A DNA stretch of 64,000 nt from Pelagomonas calceolata (GCA_918797485.1 CAKKNE010000005.1:1922001-1986000), one strand, 5' to 3'. Positions 18,439 to 28,112 are shown, counted from the stretch's first letter. A program made the numbers and translations. The notes: generated by a model not told the origin, from the sequence alone.

Positions 18439-19986
18439 ATGTCGTCGGCGAAGAGCAAATCTCGCCACGGCACCCTCACAGGCGTGTTCAATGGCGCCTT
18501 CGGCGGCGTTACTACTGGCGACGTTCTTCTAACACCTTCTGGCAAGGTCAACATAACCATCAACGGCATCAAGCTGCAGGCCTGGAAACGAGCGAAGGAG
18601 ACTATCGAAGCAGCAGTAAGGCGTGAGATCGCGGAGTATCTGGACACGAAGTTCGAGCGGCTGGTGATGGAGAGCGAGAGCGACGAGAGCGAATCTGAGG
18701 ATGAGGTCGCGCCCTTACCCGCGGCACAGCCTGTCCTTACAACTCCACGATTGCGCAACACAGACAAGAAGTACTCGCCCACAAAGACCTTGAGACCTGG
18801 AGAGCTGAAGCGCCTGCAGGGAGGGCAGGCAACTGGTCGTCGTCGCACTGGAAGCCCAAAAGCTGTGTCGATGACGCCGGACACGCTGACAGACCTCTGC
18901 CACGCCATCCTGCCGCCCGACCAGTTCGAGGTGCTCGAGCCGACGCTCAAGAAGTCCATCGATATGTTAGGCGCCACCGTGGAGACGGTCGACGAGATGG
19001 GCTACGACAGGTGCAGCTCCGCGTCGAATCTCGACGCGCCTTCTAACCGAGCGCTTCATCGAAGAGGCAGCACGCCATCAACGCGACGCGGCCATCGACG
19101 CGATCCCGCGCTGTCGAGACGACTTCGCCCGCGCAGGCGGCGTACCCTTGCGCGCGTCGTCGTGCCGCTCATCCTACGTGTTCTAGAGATCGCCAAGGCT
19201 GGAACGTCGGACCGAGGCGGCGTTTATCGTCTAATTGCCGCTGACCGCGCGATCCAGTCCTTCGTGCTCGAGGAGGACGCGCCGCGCAACGAGGCCCCTC
19301 CTGTACTCATCGCGATCGCGGACGCGTACCGCATCGCGATGAAGACCAAGGACAACAAGTCGGCACTCCAGCTGCTGTCGCTGCTCGCGCCCTACATGCT
19401 CGACAACGACATCATCGATCTGTGCAGCGACAACGTCGACATCAGGCCTGGTGTGCACGTCCGCGTGCTTAAGCCAGGCGGCCGGGGCCACCAGTACCGA
19501 CGCGCAGTGATCCTGTCGGGCAACGCCGAGGACGGCTTCAAGATCCAGTACTACGAGTCGAGCGAAGCGGTCCAGAAGGCTCGTTTTGCGACGAAGGCCC
19601 AGGGCGCCGCTGCCGTCGCCGCCGACGGCGACGCGACGCAACTCGAAACGGAGGACAACGTCCCTCGTGACCGCATCAAGGTCAGCGACGCCGTCTACTG
19701 CACGAGACGCCAGTGCTGGCTCGCTCGAATCCATGCTGCACGGCATTACCCTGGTGCTTTACCTGTCAACGAGACGTGGACGCGAACGCGTCTCTATGGG
19801 AAGCGTGCGGAAATGCTCGCACGTGCTCTTCGACCAGGTGGTGGGGAGATAGTCCTCGCCGACGCCTCGAACAGGAACGCCGCGAGGGGCGTCAAATACC
19901 TCCGTACCGACACACGAAAAGCGCTGTGGCGTCGTCTCGTACCAGCACCGCCACGCGTCCGCGCGGGTCGACCGAAGGCGGCGTAA
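18439..19986 (+). CDS. Transposon ORF1, function unknown
   Basis: The frame opens at a GTG (18115), with in-frame ATGs at 18154 and 18439; 18439 (MSSAKSKSRHGTLTGVF) looks the most protein-like start and gives 515 aa. An N-terminal helical segment with an acidic Ser/Glu patch (ESESDESESEDE) is followed by a basic region, a helical middle (LALLQ-type repeats around LLSLLAPYMLDNDIIDL) and a possible SH3/Tudor-like strand set (GVHVRVLKPGGRG to FKIQYYESSE). Between about 19025 and 19150 this frame turns into Arg-rich sequence while another frame reads better, suggesting two compensating indels or an unrecognised intron. No nuclease motif is visible. Confidence 0.5.
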   Translation: MSSAKSKSRHGTLTGVFNGAFGGVTTGDVLLTPSGKVNITINGIKLQAWKRAKETIEAAVRREIAEYLDTKFERLVMESESDESESEDEVAPLPAAQPVLTTPRLRNTDKKYSPTKTLRPGELKRLQGGQATGRRRTGSPKAVSMTPDTLTDLCHAILPPDQFEVLEPTLKKSIDMLGATVETVDEMGYDRCSSASNLDAPSNRALHRRGSTPSTRRGHRRDPALSRRLRPRRRRTLARVVVPLILRVLEIAKAGTSDRGGVYRLIAADRAIQSFVLEEDAPRNEAPPVLIAIADAYRIAMKTKDNKSALQLLSLLAPYMLDNDIIDLCSDNVDIRPGVHVRVLKPGGRGHQYRRAVILSGNAEDGFKIQYYESSEAVQKARFATKAQGAAAVAADGDATQLETEDNVPRDRIKVSDAVYCTRRQCWLARIHAARHYPGALPVNETWTRTRLYGKRAEMLARALRPGGGEIVLADASNRNAARGVKYLRTDTRKALWRRLVPAPPRVRAGRPKAA

Positions 19987-22028
19987 AAATTGACACGCAG
20001 GCGGAGAACTGTTGCTGTACGTACTGCCGAGACCTGGGCTTCCAAGCCTTCGACGAGCTGAGGGAAATCGTCCAAGATCTGGACGACGCGCACACGCGCG
20101 CACACGTCAGCGACACGAGCGTTCCTCGCCTGCCTCACGGCCTTCTCGACGTGCTTACAGAGCGTTCGAAAGCGCTGGAACGATTCATGAAGTACGACTT
20201 CGCCCGGAAGCTGAAAACGGCTTCCCCCAATCCACGGCTTTGTATTACCTTTGCCCTCACTACAGCTAATGATAAAAGCTTCTCCAAGGAGTGTACACAC
20301 GGCCGGAGTGACGATACCGTCGGCGAGATGCCGGCGGACTTCTCTGCCGTTTGCGGCGGGCCGCCGAAAATGTCCAACTGGAACGACGACTGCTGCCTGG
20401 GCGTTCACTCAAATTGCAGGAGGGAGGCAGGGCAAGTCATGCTCTGCAACGACTGTAATCTTGTGGCGTGCAAGCAGTGCATAGGGTGTACTACAAATGA
20501 TTGGTCGAAAGACGACGAGGCAGTGATTGCCTTCTCCCAGATCCGTGCCACCATGGGCGACGCGGACGAGCTCCGGATCTTAGAGCACGGCCACACGGAG
20601 GCCGGCGAAGGAAAGTGCGTCGTGGATATGAATTGTGGCCAGTCGAAGCAGGACTTGAGTCGAGATCGCGACCAGGGACATGACCATGAGTGTGCCGACG
20701 AGATCTTTTCTGGGCTCGAGCGCCGCTCGAACCTGTGTGGAAATCAACTAGTGAGTCGCATCGACGGATCTCCGACGGATTTCCTCGCAGGCCCGCGCGC
20801 TGGCGATGTCAACGTCGTGATGGCCATCGACCGGACGAAGGAGCAAGAGAAGAAAGCTCCACCTCTTCCACGCGTCCATAACTACGCGCACTGCACCTTC
20901 AACGTCGATGGGAGCATCACCTGTCGTGAATGCTTCGGTTTGGGCCGAGGCCTCACGTACACCGAGGCGCAGCTCGCGATACACGACCAGCACAAGGTCG
21001 AAGATGCAATCGCCACTGCAACGATGGAGTCCGACGCGGTCGTCCCGAAGACCCAGCTGTCACATGCGCAAAAAAGCGAGGAACGTGCGGCGAAGAGGCG
21101 GAAGAAGTCGGCGCGACTCGACCACGCGGACGCGCGGCGTGCCGCTGACGCGGCGGCTGTAGCTCTGGAGCAAGGCGAGGACGTAACGCACGAGTGTGGC
21201 GCGTGCAAGCGGCGGTTCATGACGTCGGGTGGTCTTCTGAAGCACGCGGCGACATGTGCTGGAAAGAGGCGCTCGAGTCGTCGCGGAGTGCACGAGCTCA
21301 TGTCAGACCTAGCTGTCGAGCAGGACGCGGACCTGGAGCGCGAGCGGCGCGAGCTGGCGCGTGTCGAGGTCGACCTGCCCGTTGAGACAAGCGGCCTTTC
21401 GTTTACGGAAGATGTGGTGTCCGAGGTGAGCGGCGCGGCCGCCGCGTCGCTGAAGGTGGGCAAGGGCTACGTCCTCCGGAGGGTCGGCTCGACGGACGTG
21501 GGCAACGACGCCGGGCAGGCCGTCGCCACCGCGTGCGCAGCTGCCCGAGGAGACACGATCACATACGTACTGGAACGGCCGGCGCCACCGCTACCGCCTC
21601 ACGGCTGGGCGCGGAAGGCGCTCCGAACAACGAGTAGACCACGGTACACGGTCGAGCAGAAGGCCTTCCTGGACAAGCACTTCGAATCTGGATTGAAGGG
21701 CGGCGAGCGCATGCGGGACAAGAAGGTGTGGAAGCTCATGAAAGCTGAGTTCGGGCGGCGCGTTGGCGAAAACGATAAGTCCCTCGTCCTCAAGCAGTCC
21801 CAGATCCGAGGCTACTTCTCGCGTCGGGCGGCGGCGCTCAAGGGCAGCGCCGTGGCCAAATTTTTAGAGGATGGAGATGCTGCTGGAGACGGCGGCGACG
21901 GTGGTGATGACTATTCCAAGTACAAGGTTAGCGAGCTGCGGGAGTTCCTGGTCCGTCGAGGGCTCGATTCGGACGGCTTGAAGCAGGCATTGGTCGATCG
22001 ACTGCGCGAGCACGACGGCACGGCCTGA
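19980..22028 (+). CDS. Transposon ORF2: zinc-finger / PDZ-like / homeobox-like / SAP protein
   Basis: The frame is open from 19713, but its first ATG is at 20187. It has no start of its own and probably continues ORF1 by frameshift or splicing near 19700-19980. In order it shows: a Cys-rich region (CCCTYCRDLGF; CNDCNLVACKQCIGC) probably binding zinc; a C2H2 finger, CGACKRRFMTSGGLLKHAATC-like, near 21196-21255; a PDZ-like segment (KGYVLRRVGST to GDTITYVLERP); a homeodomain-like helix set (TVEQKAFLDKHFESG to QIRGYFSRRAAAL); and a C-terminal SAP motif (YKVSELREFLVRRGL). These are DNA-binding and chromatin-associated modules, consistent with a mobile-element protein. No DDE, tyrosine-recombinase or polymerase signature is apparent. 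Confidence 0.55.
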   Translation, partial: GVKIDTQAENCCCTYCRDLGFQAFDELREIVQDLDDAHTRAHVSDTSVPRLPHGLLDVLTERSKALERFMKYDFARKLKTASPNPRLCITFALTTANDKSFSKECTHGRSDDTVGEMPADFSAVCGGPPKMSNWNDDCCLGVHSNCRREAGQVMLCNDCNLVACKQCIGCTTNDWSKDDEAVIAFSQIRATMGDADELRILEHGHTEAGEGKCVVDMNCGQSKQDLSRDRDQGHDHECADEIFSGLERRSNLCGNQLVSRIDGSPTDFLAGPRAGDVNVVMAIDRTKEQEKKAPPLPRVHNYAHCTFNVDGSITCRECFGLGRGLTYTEAQLAIHDQHKVEDAIATATMESDAVVPKTQLSHAQKSEERAAKRRKKSARLDHADARRAADAAAVALEQGEDVTHECGACKRRFMTSGGLLKHAATCAGKRRSSRRGVHELMSDLAVEQDADLERERRELARVEVDLPVETSGLSFTEDVVSEVSGAAAASLKVGKGYVLRRVGSTDVGNDAGQAVATACAAARGDTITYVLERPAPPLPPHGWARKALRTTSRPRYTVEQKAFLDKHFESGLKGGERMRDKKVWKLMKAEFGRRVGENDKSLVLKQSQIRGYFSRRAAALKGSAVAKFLEDGDAAGDGGDGGDDYSKYKVSELREFLVRRGLDSDGLKQALVDRLREHDGTA

Positions 22029-22213
22029 ATTTTGATGTCGCGGCGGGACGGGACGGCGCGGCGGCTCGTCACGGGTAGTCTGTGACTAACCACACTACTC
22101 CATTATGTACCGGGAAGCCCCGGGAGGCCGAACTAGGGTACTTACGGCGTCCAGCCGGCTCGGGGAGCCTCCCTGAGGCATCGGGGCTCCGTTCCTACAA
22201 ATCGAGCATGCTG

Positions 22214-22261
22214 TTTGAGGCGTGCTGCCCCCCGATCTTTGAGGCGTGCTGCCCCCCGATC
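22214..22261 (-). repeat. Right terminal inverted repeat, tandemly duplicated (2 x 24 bp)
   Basis: TTTGAGGCGTGCTGCCCCCC plus GATC occurs twice head to tail (22214-22237 and 22238-22261). The left end has one copy. Confidence 0.85.
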
Positions 22262-22279
22262 ACTACCCATCAAGTCTAC

Positions 22280-25200
22280 TTACTTGGCCCACTCCTTCAG
22301 GAACGCGTCGACCTCCTCCGGCGCCATCAGTGTTAATTCGGACGCCATCACGGGCTTGCCGCAGACGGGATCGAGCACCTCGAGCTGGCCCTTGACGGGC
22401 TCGCCGCCCTTGGCCTCGTTGGCGATCGCTCTTGTGCGAGCCGCGGCGCCTTCGGTCTTGATATATTGTAGATAGTGCGACCGTAGAGCCGGCATCCTCG
22501 AATTGGGGCAGACGCAGAAGTCCTCCTTCTCGACGTGCCGCCCCGTCACGACGCACATGGGCAGCTCCTCCTGCGTCGTCGGGCATTCTAACGAGGTGAT
22601 CGGGATCTGCTGCGACGAGACGGGGCACTTCGACGTGGGTTCCGCGATTTCATCCAAATCTTGGGCCTTTCGGATGATGGCTTCGATCTTGCGCTTGAAC
22701 TTCGCGTCTATTTTCGACCGGTACTCGGGCTTCATCAACTGCAAAGCGTACTCGTGGGCCGACTGTTTCAGGCCGGCCTTCGTGCAGGCTACTACAACAG
22801 AAGTGAGGATGGGCACGACGTGCGCCGGGAATTTGGAAATGGACTTGGCTACTCGTAGCAACATCCTTGCTGCTAAATCCTGCTCGCCTCGTCTAGCTAA
22901 CTTACCCGCAAGGACATAAGAGTGCAGCAACACGAAGGGGTGCCTCAAGGCCTGCGGCACGTGCACTTTTTGTTCCCGTAACTTAACGATGGTCTCATGC
23001 AGAATAGCGTGGGCCTGCGCATAGTTCCCCAACTCCTGTTCCTGCTTGGCGATGATGACCGCCGTCTTCGCGGCTTGCGGATAGTTACCAAGGGCAATGT
23101 ACAACCGATAAATATAATTCGGGTCCTTCGGGACGCCGTCCGGTTCGCCCATGAGGAAGTCTATTAAAGTGTGCGTCAGGGCGTCGTTCCTCGCTTTGCC
23201 CACAATATCGATGGCCGCGTGCACCTCCTTCTCGCCGCACTTGATGAAGAGTTTCAACGCTCTTCCATAGTCGTTGCACAACGCATAGTACTTGCCGGCC
23301 AGACCGGGCTCGTTGATCTTCTCGTAGTGCTGGGCGACATTCAGAGCGTCGTCCGCTCTGATCGAATCACCGAGGACCTCCGTGTACTTCTCGACCTGGT
23401 TGTGCAGCTTCGCGAGCTCGAAGGCCTCCTCCGTGCCCTTAGCCATGAGCAAAAACTCGATGGCGCCCTTGAAATCCCCATGGTCCTGGCAGAACTTGGC
23501 GACGAGTCGCGCGCCGTCCGAGGATTGCGTTCGTCGCACAATATCGAAGCCTCGCTCCGGCGTGTTCAGCTGGTTCAAATGCAACCTCACAACAGAATCC
23601 AGGTCGTGCGCGTTCTCGTAGGCTTGTACCGCTTCCTGGAACCTCTCGGAAGCTTCGCAGGCCTTGGCGTACTGGGCGTGCAGCTTCGGTAGGGTCACTT
23701 TCGGCATAACCGAAGCACACCGCGAAAAGTCGAGCTTCTTAATATAGATGGCCGCGGCCTTCTCCCAGTGCTCCGCATCTTCATAGAGACCCGCGGCTTC
23801 GGAATGTTGGTTCATATCCTCCAATATCTTCGCACAATCCCGATACAGTATCTTGTCGTCGGCTTCTCGGAGGTAAGTCATACCCTTCCGTAGATCACCG
23901 AGATGCAGCGTACACCGCGCCACGCCACATAAACATTTCTTCCTCATCATATCGCCCTCCAGATCCTCCTCCTTCTCCTCGACCCGCCGTTGATACGCCC
24001 TATCAATAGCCTTTTTCGCGGACTCAAATGCCCTTAGAGCGGGGTCGTACTCGCCCTTGAACTCTAACTGTTGGGCGTAGGAACAGGAAATGGCCGGGAC
24101 CTGGGCCGGGTCTAACGAATGAGCTAGTTTCAGGGCCTGCTCCCAATGTAAGAGGTCTCTTCTCATATCCAACGCGTGGAGAGGTTGCGTACTCGCTAAA
24201 AATAAATCCTGCGCCGCGTCGTAGTCCTGGAATAATAACAAGATGTGTCCTGCTAGTAGGTTGGTATCCTCAAAAGGTTTAATTCTTTCCAACCCGAGGA
24301 CCATGCCCGCGTCGCCGAGCTGCCGGTAGACTCGTATCGCCATGTTGACGTCCAGCACATCCATGGCCTTGCCCGACAGGGCCAGCCAGTAGGGCCGCTT
24401 GTTGATGTCGATGGCCGCGTTCCAGGCGTCCTTCAACCGCAACAGAGCTAGGTTCTGGCAAAAATGTAATTCTGGAGTGGCATCGTCGTCATCCCTATGT
24501 TCGTAGAGAGGGCACTGGATCTTCGTGAGCGTACCTCCGGACGTCTGGCACGTGATCGTGCCGTCGTGGGAACACACGGGCACCAAGCCTTGCGGGTGGA
24601 GCGGCGAAGCTTTCGGTCGCATCGTCACGCCGCCCGTTTCAGAGACATCAACGGCTCCCAACTTAGCGACGACGGCGCCTCTTACTGTCTGTGGTGCATA
24701 GGCATACGTATGCAACTCCGACGGGCTTGATACAATAAACACGTGCCGATCAATCACCTCCCAGATCACGGACGTAAAGTCCCTTGGAAAAGAAGGTATG
24801 GGTGTCAAGTCTGAAGTCGTCGGCGCATAGACATAGGCATTCTTGGACGTGTCCACTACTATAAATCGTGTACCTTTGACATTGGGGACGATCTTCAGGA
24901 TGGCCCTCTCGTGTCGGAGCTCGACGCCGGGTAAGGGTCCCTCGGGGTTGATCGCGAAGAAGTGCACCATTCCCGACTTCGTGCCGTAGACCAACACGTC
25001 CTTCGTCAACGCTAATGCCGTCACTTTATCCCCCATGTCGTCGCCCGAATCCCTATCTGGGAACGTTCGACGCCGAGACCCATCAATGGCGTGCAGCGTG
25101 ACCCGGCCTCCACTCAATACTGCGCAATGAGACTCCGAGATCGACATCTGCGAGACGCGTCCGTTGTATTCCTCCTTGTGCACCTCTTCCTTCGTGGAAA

Positions 25201-26443
25201 TGTCGTAGAACAAAGCGGCATTGTTCATCCCGACTCCGACGTGCTTCGGCCCCACGGCGAGGTAGGACGGCTCCAGCCCCACGGGTATGATGACATTCTG
25301 GTCGTCTTCTGGTGTTCCAGACTTCACCAGCGTGATCTCCCTCAAAGAAGACAAGTAAGCGACCGTATCGCCGCAAGCGCCATGAACCAAAGGCATCCTT
25401 GCGAGATACGTAGCCACTTGTCCACGCTTCGTCGAGGCACATAAGACATGACCATCAGGCGACCACTCGACCTTCGCAATCGAACCGTCTAAATCGGAAA
25501 CAGTTTCCTTTTTCAAATCCTTGAACGTCGACAGGTCCACGAGCTTGATGCCGCCGTCACCAGCGACAGCAGCGTAATTGAGTGCCGGCGAATAGGCGAT
25601 GGAATCCAACCGCTTCTTGTGGAACTGTCCGCTGTATTGTTCTTGGCCGATTTCCCGCATCGACGTCGAGATGACCACGACATACCCGTCCGAAAAACCG
25701 AGCAACATCAAGCCGTCGCCGAACCACGTGTGCGCGATGATCGAGCCATATTTTGAGGAAAAAGCTAGTTCCAACGGGTTGTCGGGCTCCTTGAGGTCGT
25801 ATAACAGTAAACTTTTGCCGCCCATGTTGATGGACAGATGCGTCTCCGAGTCATCGGAAGCCGCGTCGCGTTTTTGGGTTGCGAACTGCATGTCGATGGG
25901 GGCGTGTTTGAGTTCCGTCTGTTCTAGGGTATCGCCCGACTCGTTGGACAGCGTCAAAGTGCGATCGTCGGACCCAAGCGCCAATTTATTTGTTTGAGCT
26001 GACCAGCAGCCGCACGTGATTTTTTTCGGATGCTTGCCTAGCACGGAGACCTTCTTCCTCGTTCTTCGATCATACACTAATATGTTCCCGTTCTTATTAC
26101 CAACAACGAGTTGGGAAGACGTCTTCGACCAACAGAAGAACGAGGGATCTTTGAGAGCCGTGTCCAGCTTCGTCACGGTCTTCATTTGTGAATCCCACAG
26201 ACTGATGGTGGGTTCTCGATCCTGCATGATCGCCAAGCAGTCGCCGTCCCGGTCCCACGCCAAAGCTTTCACAGGAGCCGTCGTCTCGCCCGTGATCTCC
26301 GCCACATGGTCGCCGTGGCGGTCATAAATGTGCACCAGGCCCGGCTCGCCGCCCGCCGCTAAGTAATTGCCCCGCGGCTCCCAAGCAAAAGCCGCCGCGT
26401 CCCGAGACCCGCGGCCGGCGTCGAGGCGGAAGAGCTGCCTCAT
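22280..26443 (-). CDS. IFT144: Intraflagellar transport protein IFT144 (WDR19)
   Basis: 1387 aa from the ATG at 26443 (MRQLFRLDAGRG); the frame is open further upstream, but that part is not family-like. It is a component of the IFT-A complex, which carries retrograde traffic and membrane cargo in cilia. Two WD40 propellers span about residues 1-620, with the family segment LGKHPKKITCGCWSA and NKLALGSDDRTLTLSN. TPR-like helical repeats follow (about 640-1250, for example ALRAFESAKKAIDRAYQRR and HSEAAGLYEDAEHWEKAAAIY). A Cys-rich zinc-binding end has CPVSSQQIP, CPTTQEELPMCVVTGRH and VCPNSRMPAL. Its length matches WDR19 (about 1340). The gene shares a ~430-bp divergent promoter region with the proline-rich gene. 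Its presence implies a flagellate organism. Confidence 0.94.
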   Translation of the reverse strand: MRQLFRLDAGRGSRDAAAFAWEPRGNYLAAGGEPGLVHIYDRHGDHVAEITGETTAPVKALAWDRDGDCLAIMQDREPTISLWDSQMKTVTKLDTALKDPSFFCWSKTSSQLVVGNKNGNILVYDRRTRKKVSVLGKHPKKITCGCWSAQTNKLALGSDDRTLTLSNESGDTLEQTELKHAPIDMQFATQKRDAASDDSETHLSINMGGKSLLLYDLKEPDNPLELAFSSKYGSIIAHTWFGDGLMLLGFSDGYVVVISTSMREIGQEQYSGQFHKKRLDSIAYSPALNYAAVAGDGGIKLVDLSTFKDLKKETVSDLDGSIAKVEWSPDGHVLCASTKRGQVATYLARMPLVHGACGDTVAYLSSLREITLVKSGTPEDDQNVIIPVGLEPSYLAVGPKHVGVGMNNAALFYDISTKEEVHKEEYNGRVSQMSISESHCAVLSGGRVTLHAIDGSRRRTFPDRDSGDDMGDKVTALALTKDVLVYGTKSGMVHFFAINPEGPLPGVELRHERAILKIVPNVKGTRFIVVDTSKNAYVYAPTTSDLTPIPSFPRDFTSVIWEVIDRHVFIVSSPSELHTYAYAPQTVRGAVVAKLGAVDVSETGGVTMRPKASPLHPQGLVPVCSHDGTITCQTSGGTLTKIQCPLYEHRDDDDATPELHFCQNLALLRLKDAWNAAIDINKRPYWLALSGKAMDVLDVNMAIRVYRQLGDAGMVLGLERIKPFEDTNLLAGHILLLFQDYDAAQDLFLASTQPLHALDMRRDLLHWEQALKLAHSLDPAQVPAISCSYAQQLEFKGEYDPALRAFESAKKAIDRAYQRRVEEKEEDLEGDMMRKKCLCGVARCTLHLGDLRKGMTYLREADDKILYRDCAKILEDMNQHSEAAGLYEDAEHWEKAAAIYIKKLDFSRCASVMPKVTLPKLHAQYAKACEASERFQEAVQAYENAHDLDSVVRLHLNQLNTPERGFDIVRRTQSSDGARLVAKFCQDHGDFKGAIEFLLMAKGTEEAFELAKLHNQVEKYTEVLGDSIRADDALNVAQHYEKINEPGLAGKYYALCNDYGRALKLFIKCGEKEVHAAIDIVGKARNDALTHTLIDFLMGEPDGVPKDPNYIYRLYIALGNYPQAAKTAVIIAKQEQELGNYAQAHAILHETIVKLREQKVHVPQALRHPFVLLHSYVLAGKLARRGEQDLAARMLLRVAKSISKFPAHVVPILTSVVVACTKAGLKQSAHEYALQLMKPEYRSKIDAKFKRKIEAIIRKAQDLDEIAEPTSKCPVSSQQIPITSLECPTTQEELPMCVVTGRHVEKEDFCVCPNSRMPALRSHYLQYIKTEGAAARTRAIANEAKGGEPVKGQLEVLDPVCGKPVMASELTLMAPEEVDAFLKEWAK

Positions 26444-26876
26444 CCTCTTTGTGTAAGGCTGCCTCCCGCTCTTCCCTTCTATGCGTGTGGGGGGCAGCGC
26501 CGACGGCCGGCAGCCCGCTGTTCGAAATGGGACGGGGCGCCTCGCGTAGCGTGGGTGGGTGTCGGGTGGCGATGGCTGGCGGCACGCGTCGGCGGGGAGC
26601 GCTCGGAGGAAGAAAAAAAAATCGAACAAAACGGGTTCCTGGCGGCTCATCACGATTGAGCTTGCCAAACGTGTGCCACATGGCTCCCCAGAGACGGCCA
26701 GTCGGGGTCCGCGCGTGAGGAACGCGCCCCCTGCTCTAGCGTCGGCAGTCCTGCGCCGGCGTCGGCGCCCCTTCATATTCGGGTGCGGTGACAAGGCCCC
26801 CTGGCGCCAGGTCGCCCGGCGCTTGCCCCGCCCCTTAGCCGCGGCGAGCGCCTGCAAAAGCGCCCCGCGCGCACGC
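26444..26876. promoter_or_regulatory. Divergent promoter region of IFT144 and the proline-rich gene
   Basis: 433 bp between divergent ATGs. Both reading frames stay open through parts of it by chance of high GC. It contains a poly-A run near 26610. No TATA box or palindromic motif was seen. Confidence 0.4.
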
Positions 26877-28112
26877 ATGGCGCAGGCCCAGGCCCAGCCC
26901 GGCGCCGTGCCCGTGCCCGCGGCCCCGACGCTCGTCGCCGCGGCCGCGGCCCCAGCGCTCGCCGCCGCGGCCGCGCCCCCGACGCTCGTCGCCGTGCCCG
27001 CGCCGCCGACGCTCGTCGCGCGGCCGCTGCAGCCGGGCCCCTACGCCGTCGCGCTCGGCGGCGCGGGGCCCGGCGCGAGCTTGGGGCCGCCCGTGCTGCG
27101 GCCCGTGCCCGCCGCGGCGCCGCCGCCGCGGCCCATCGTGCTCCAGCCCGCGCCACCGCCGCCCGCCGGGCTCCCGCCGCCCGTCTTACGGCCGCTCGCG
27201 CCGGGGTCGCCGCCGCCGCCCAAGACGCTGCGCATCCCCGTGCTCACGCCGAGAGTGTTGGCGCCGCCGGTCCTCGCGCCGCTGCCGCCGGACGCGAGCG
27301 GCGCGCTGCCGCCGCGGCCGCCCCTCCTGTCGCCCGTCCTGCAGCCGCTGCCGCCGAACGCGCCCGTGCCGCGCGGCGTCGTGCTCGGGCCCCTGCCGCC
27401 GAACTCGCCGCCGCCGCCGGCGCTGGCCAAGAAGCTCGCCGGCGCCGCCGAGGCGCCGCCGCCGCCGCCGCCGGACGACGGCGGCATCCCCGACGCGCCG
27501 CCGGACCACGGGTTGCGCAAGACGCACGTCCGGCGGTCGTCGTCCTACGGCTCGGCCTTCGGGGACCTGCTGGCGGGCCAGTGCGGCCTCGACCCCGACG
27601 CGGCGTCGTTCGCGCCGCCGCCGGGCGCGCCGCCACCGCCCCCCTTAACGCCGCCGCGGCCGTCCCCCAAGATCTCGCGCAAGTCCGTCGAGGACGAGTC
27701 CGCGACGGCGGCGGCCATCGACGCCGCGCTGCGCGGTCTGAGCCCGCCGGCGCCGCGGGGCAAGCACCGCGGCTCCGTCGACGACGAGGCCGCGGCCATC
27801 GACGCGGCCCTGCGCGGCCTGACGCCGCCGGCGACGCCGCTGAGCTCGCGGTCGCCGCTGCGCAAGCGCGTCGAGCCGCGCGCGCCGTCTCTGTCCGTCG
27901 ACTCGGCGCGCTCGGCGCTGTCCGCGGCGTCGAGCAGCGGCTCGAGCCGGCGGTCGGCCGCTCTGTCGCCGCTGAGCGACGAGGCGCTCGAGGCGCTGTC
28001 GCCCCCGAAAACCGCTGAAGAGCCCGACACGGCGCGCACCGACGAGTCCGGGTCCAAGGTGGACTGGGAGGAGTCGGAGCACGTCGTCGACTGGGTCCTC
28101 GGCGCGGCCTGA
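26877..28112 (+). CDS. Proline-rich disordered protein with repeated IDAALRGL motif
   Basis: 411 aa. The first ~240 residues are Pro/Ala/Val low complexity built from degenerate PVLRPL/PPPPP units, of the kind that bind profilin, SH3 or WW partners. Around residues 285-325 the same short helix occurs twice: AAAIDAALRGLSPPAPRGKH and AAIDAALRGLTPPATP. The C-terminus is Ser-rich and then acidic, ending DWEESEHVVDWVLGAA. No catalytic domain. A cytoskeletal or adaptor role is possible but is only inference from composition. Confidence 0.55.
   Translation: MAQAQAQPGAVPVPAAPTLVAAAAAPALAAAAAPPTLVAVPAPPTLVARPLQPGPYAVALGGAGPGASLGPPVLRPVPAAAPPPRPIVLQPAPPPPAGLPPPVLRPLAPGSPPPPKTLRIPVLTPRVLAPPVLAPLPPDASGALPPRPPLLSPVLQPLPPNAPVPRGVVLGPLPPNSPPPPALAKKLAGAAEAPPPPPPDDGGIPDAPPDHGLRKTHVRRSSSYGSAFGDLLAGQCGLDPDAASFAPPPGAPPPPPLTPPRPSPKISRKSVEDESATAAAIDAALRGLSPPAPRGKHRGSVDDEAAAIDAALRGLTPPATPLSSRSPLRKRVEPRAPSLSVDSARSALSAASSSGSSRRSAALSPLSDEALEALSPPKTAEEPDTARTDESGSKVDWEESEHVVDWVLGAA

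Larger units (their letters stand above)
17917..22265 (+). mobile_element. Putative DNA transposon, 4.34 kb, with terminal inverted repeats and 4-bp target duplication
   Basis: The body is 17921-22261. The left end begins GATCGGGGGGCAGCACGCCT-CA, and the right end at 22240-22261 is its exact reverse complement (22 bp). Similarity continues inward for ~11 bp with a few mismatches to a shared GCATGCT. The direct repeat ACTA flanks both sides (17917-17920 and 22262-22265). Two overlapping plus-strand frames fill the interior. The insertion lies ~18 bp downstream of the IFT144 stop codon. Neither frame shows a transposase signature I can recognise, so the superfamily is open; a 4-bp target duplication is known in families such as Chapaev, Sola and Ginger. 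Confidence 0.75.
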
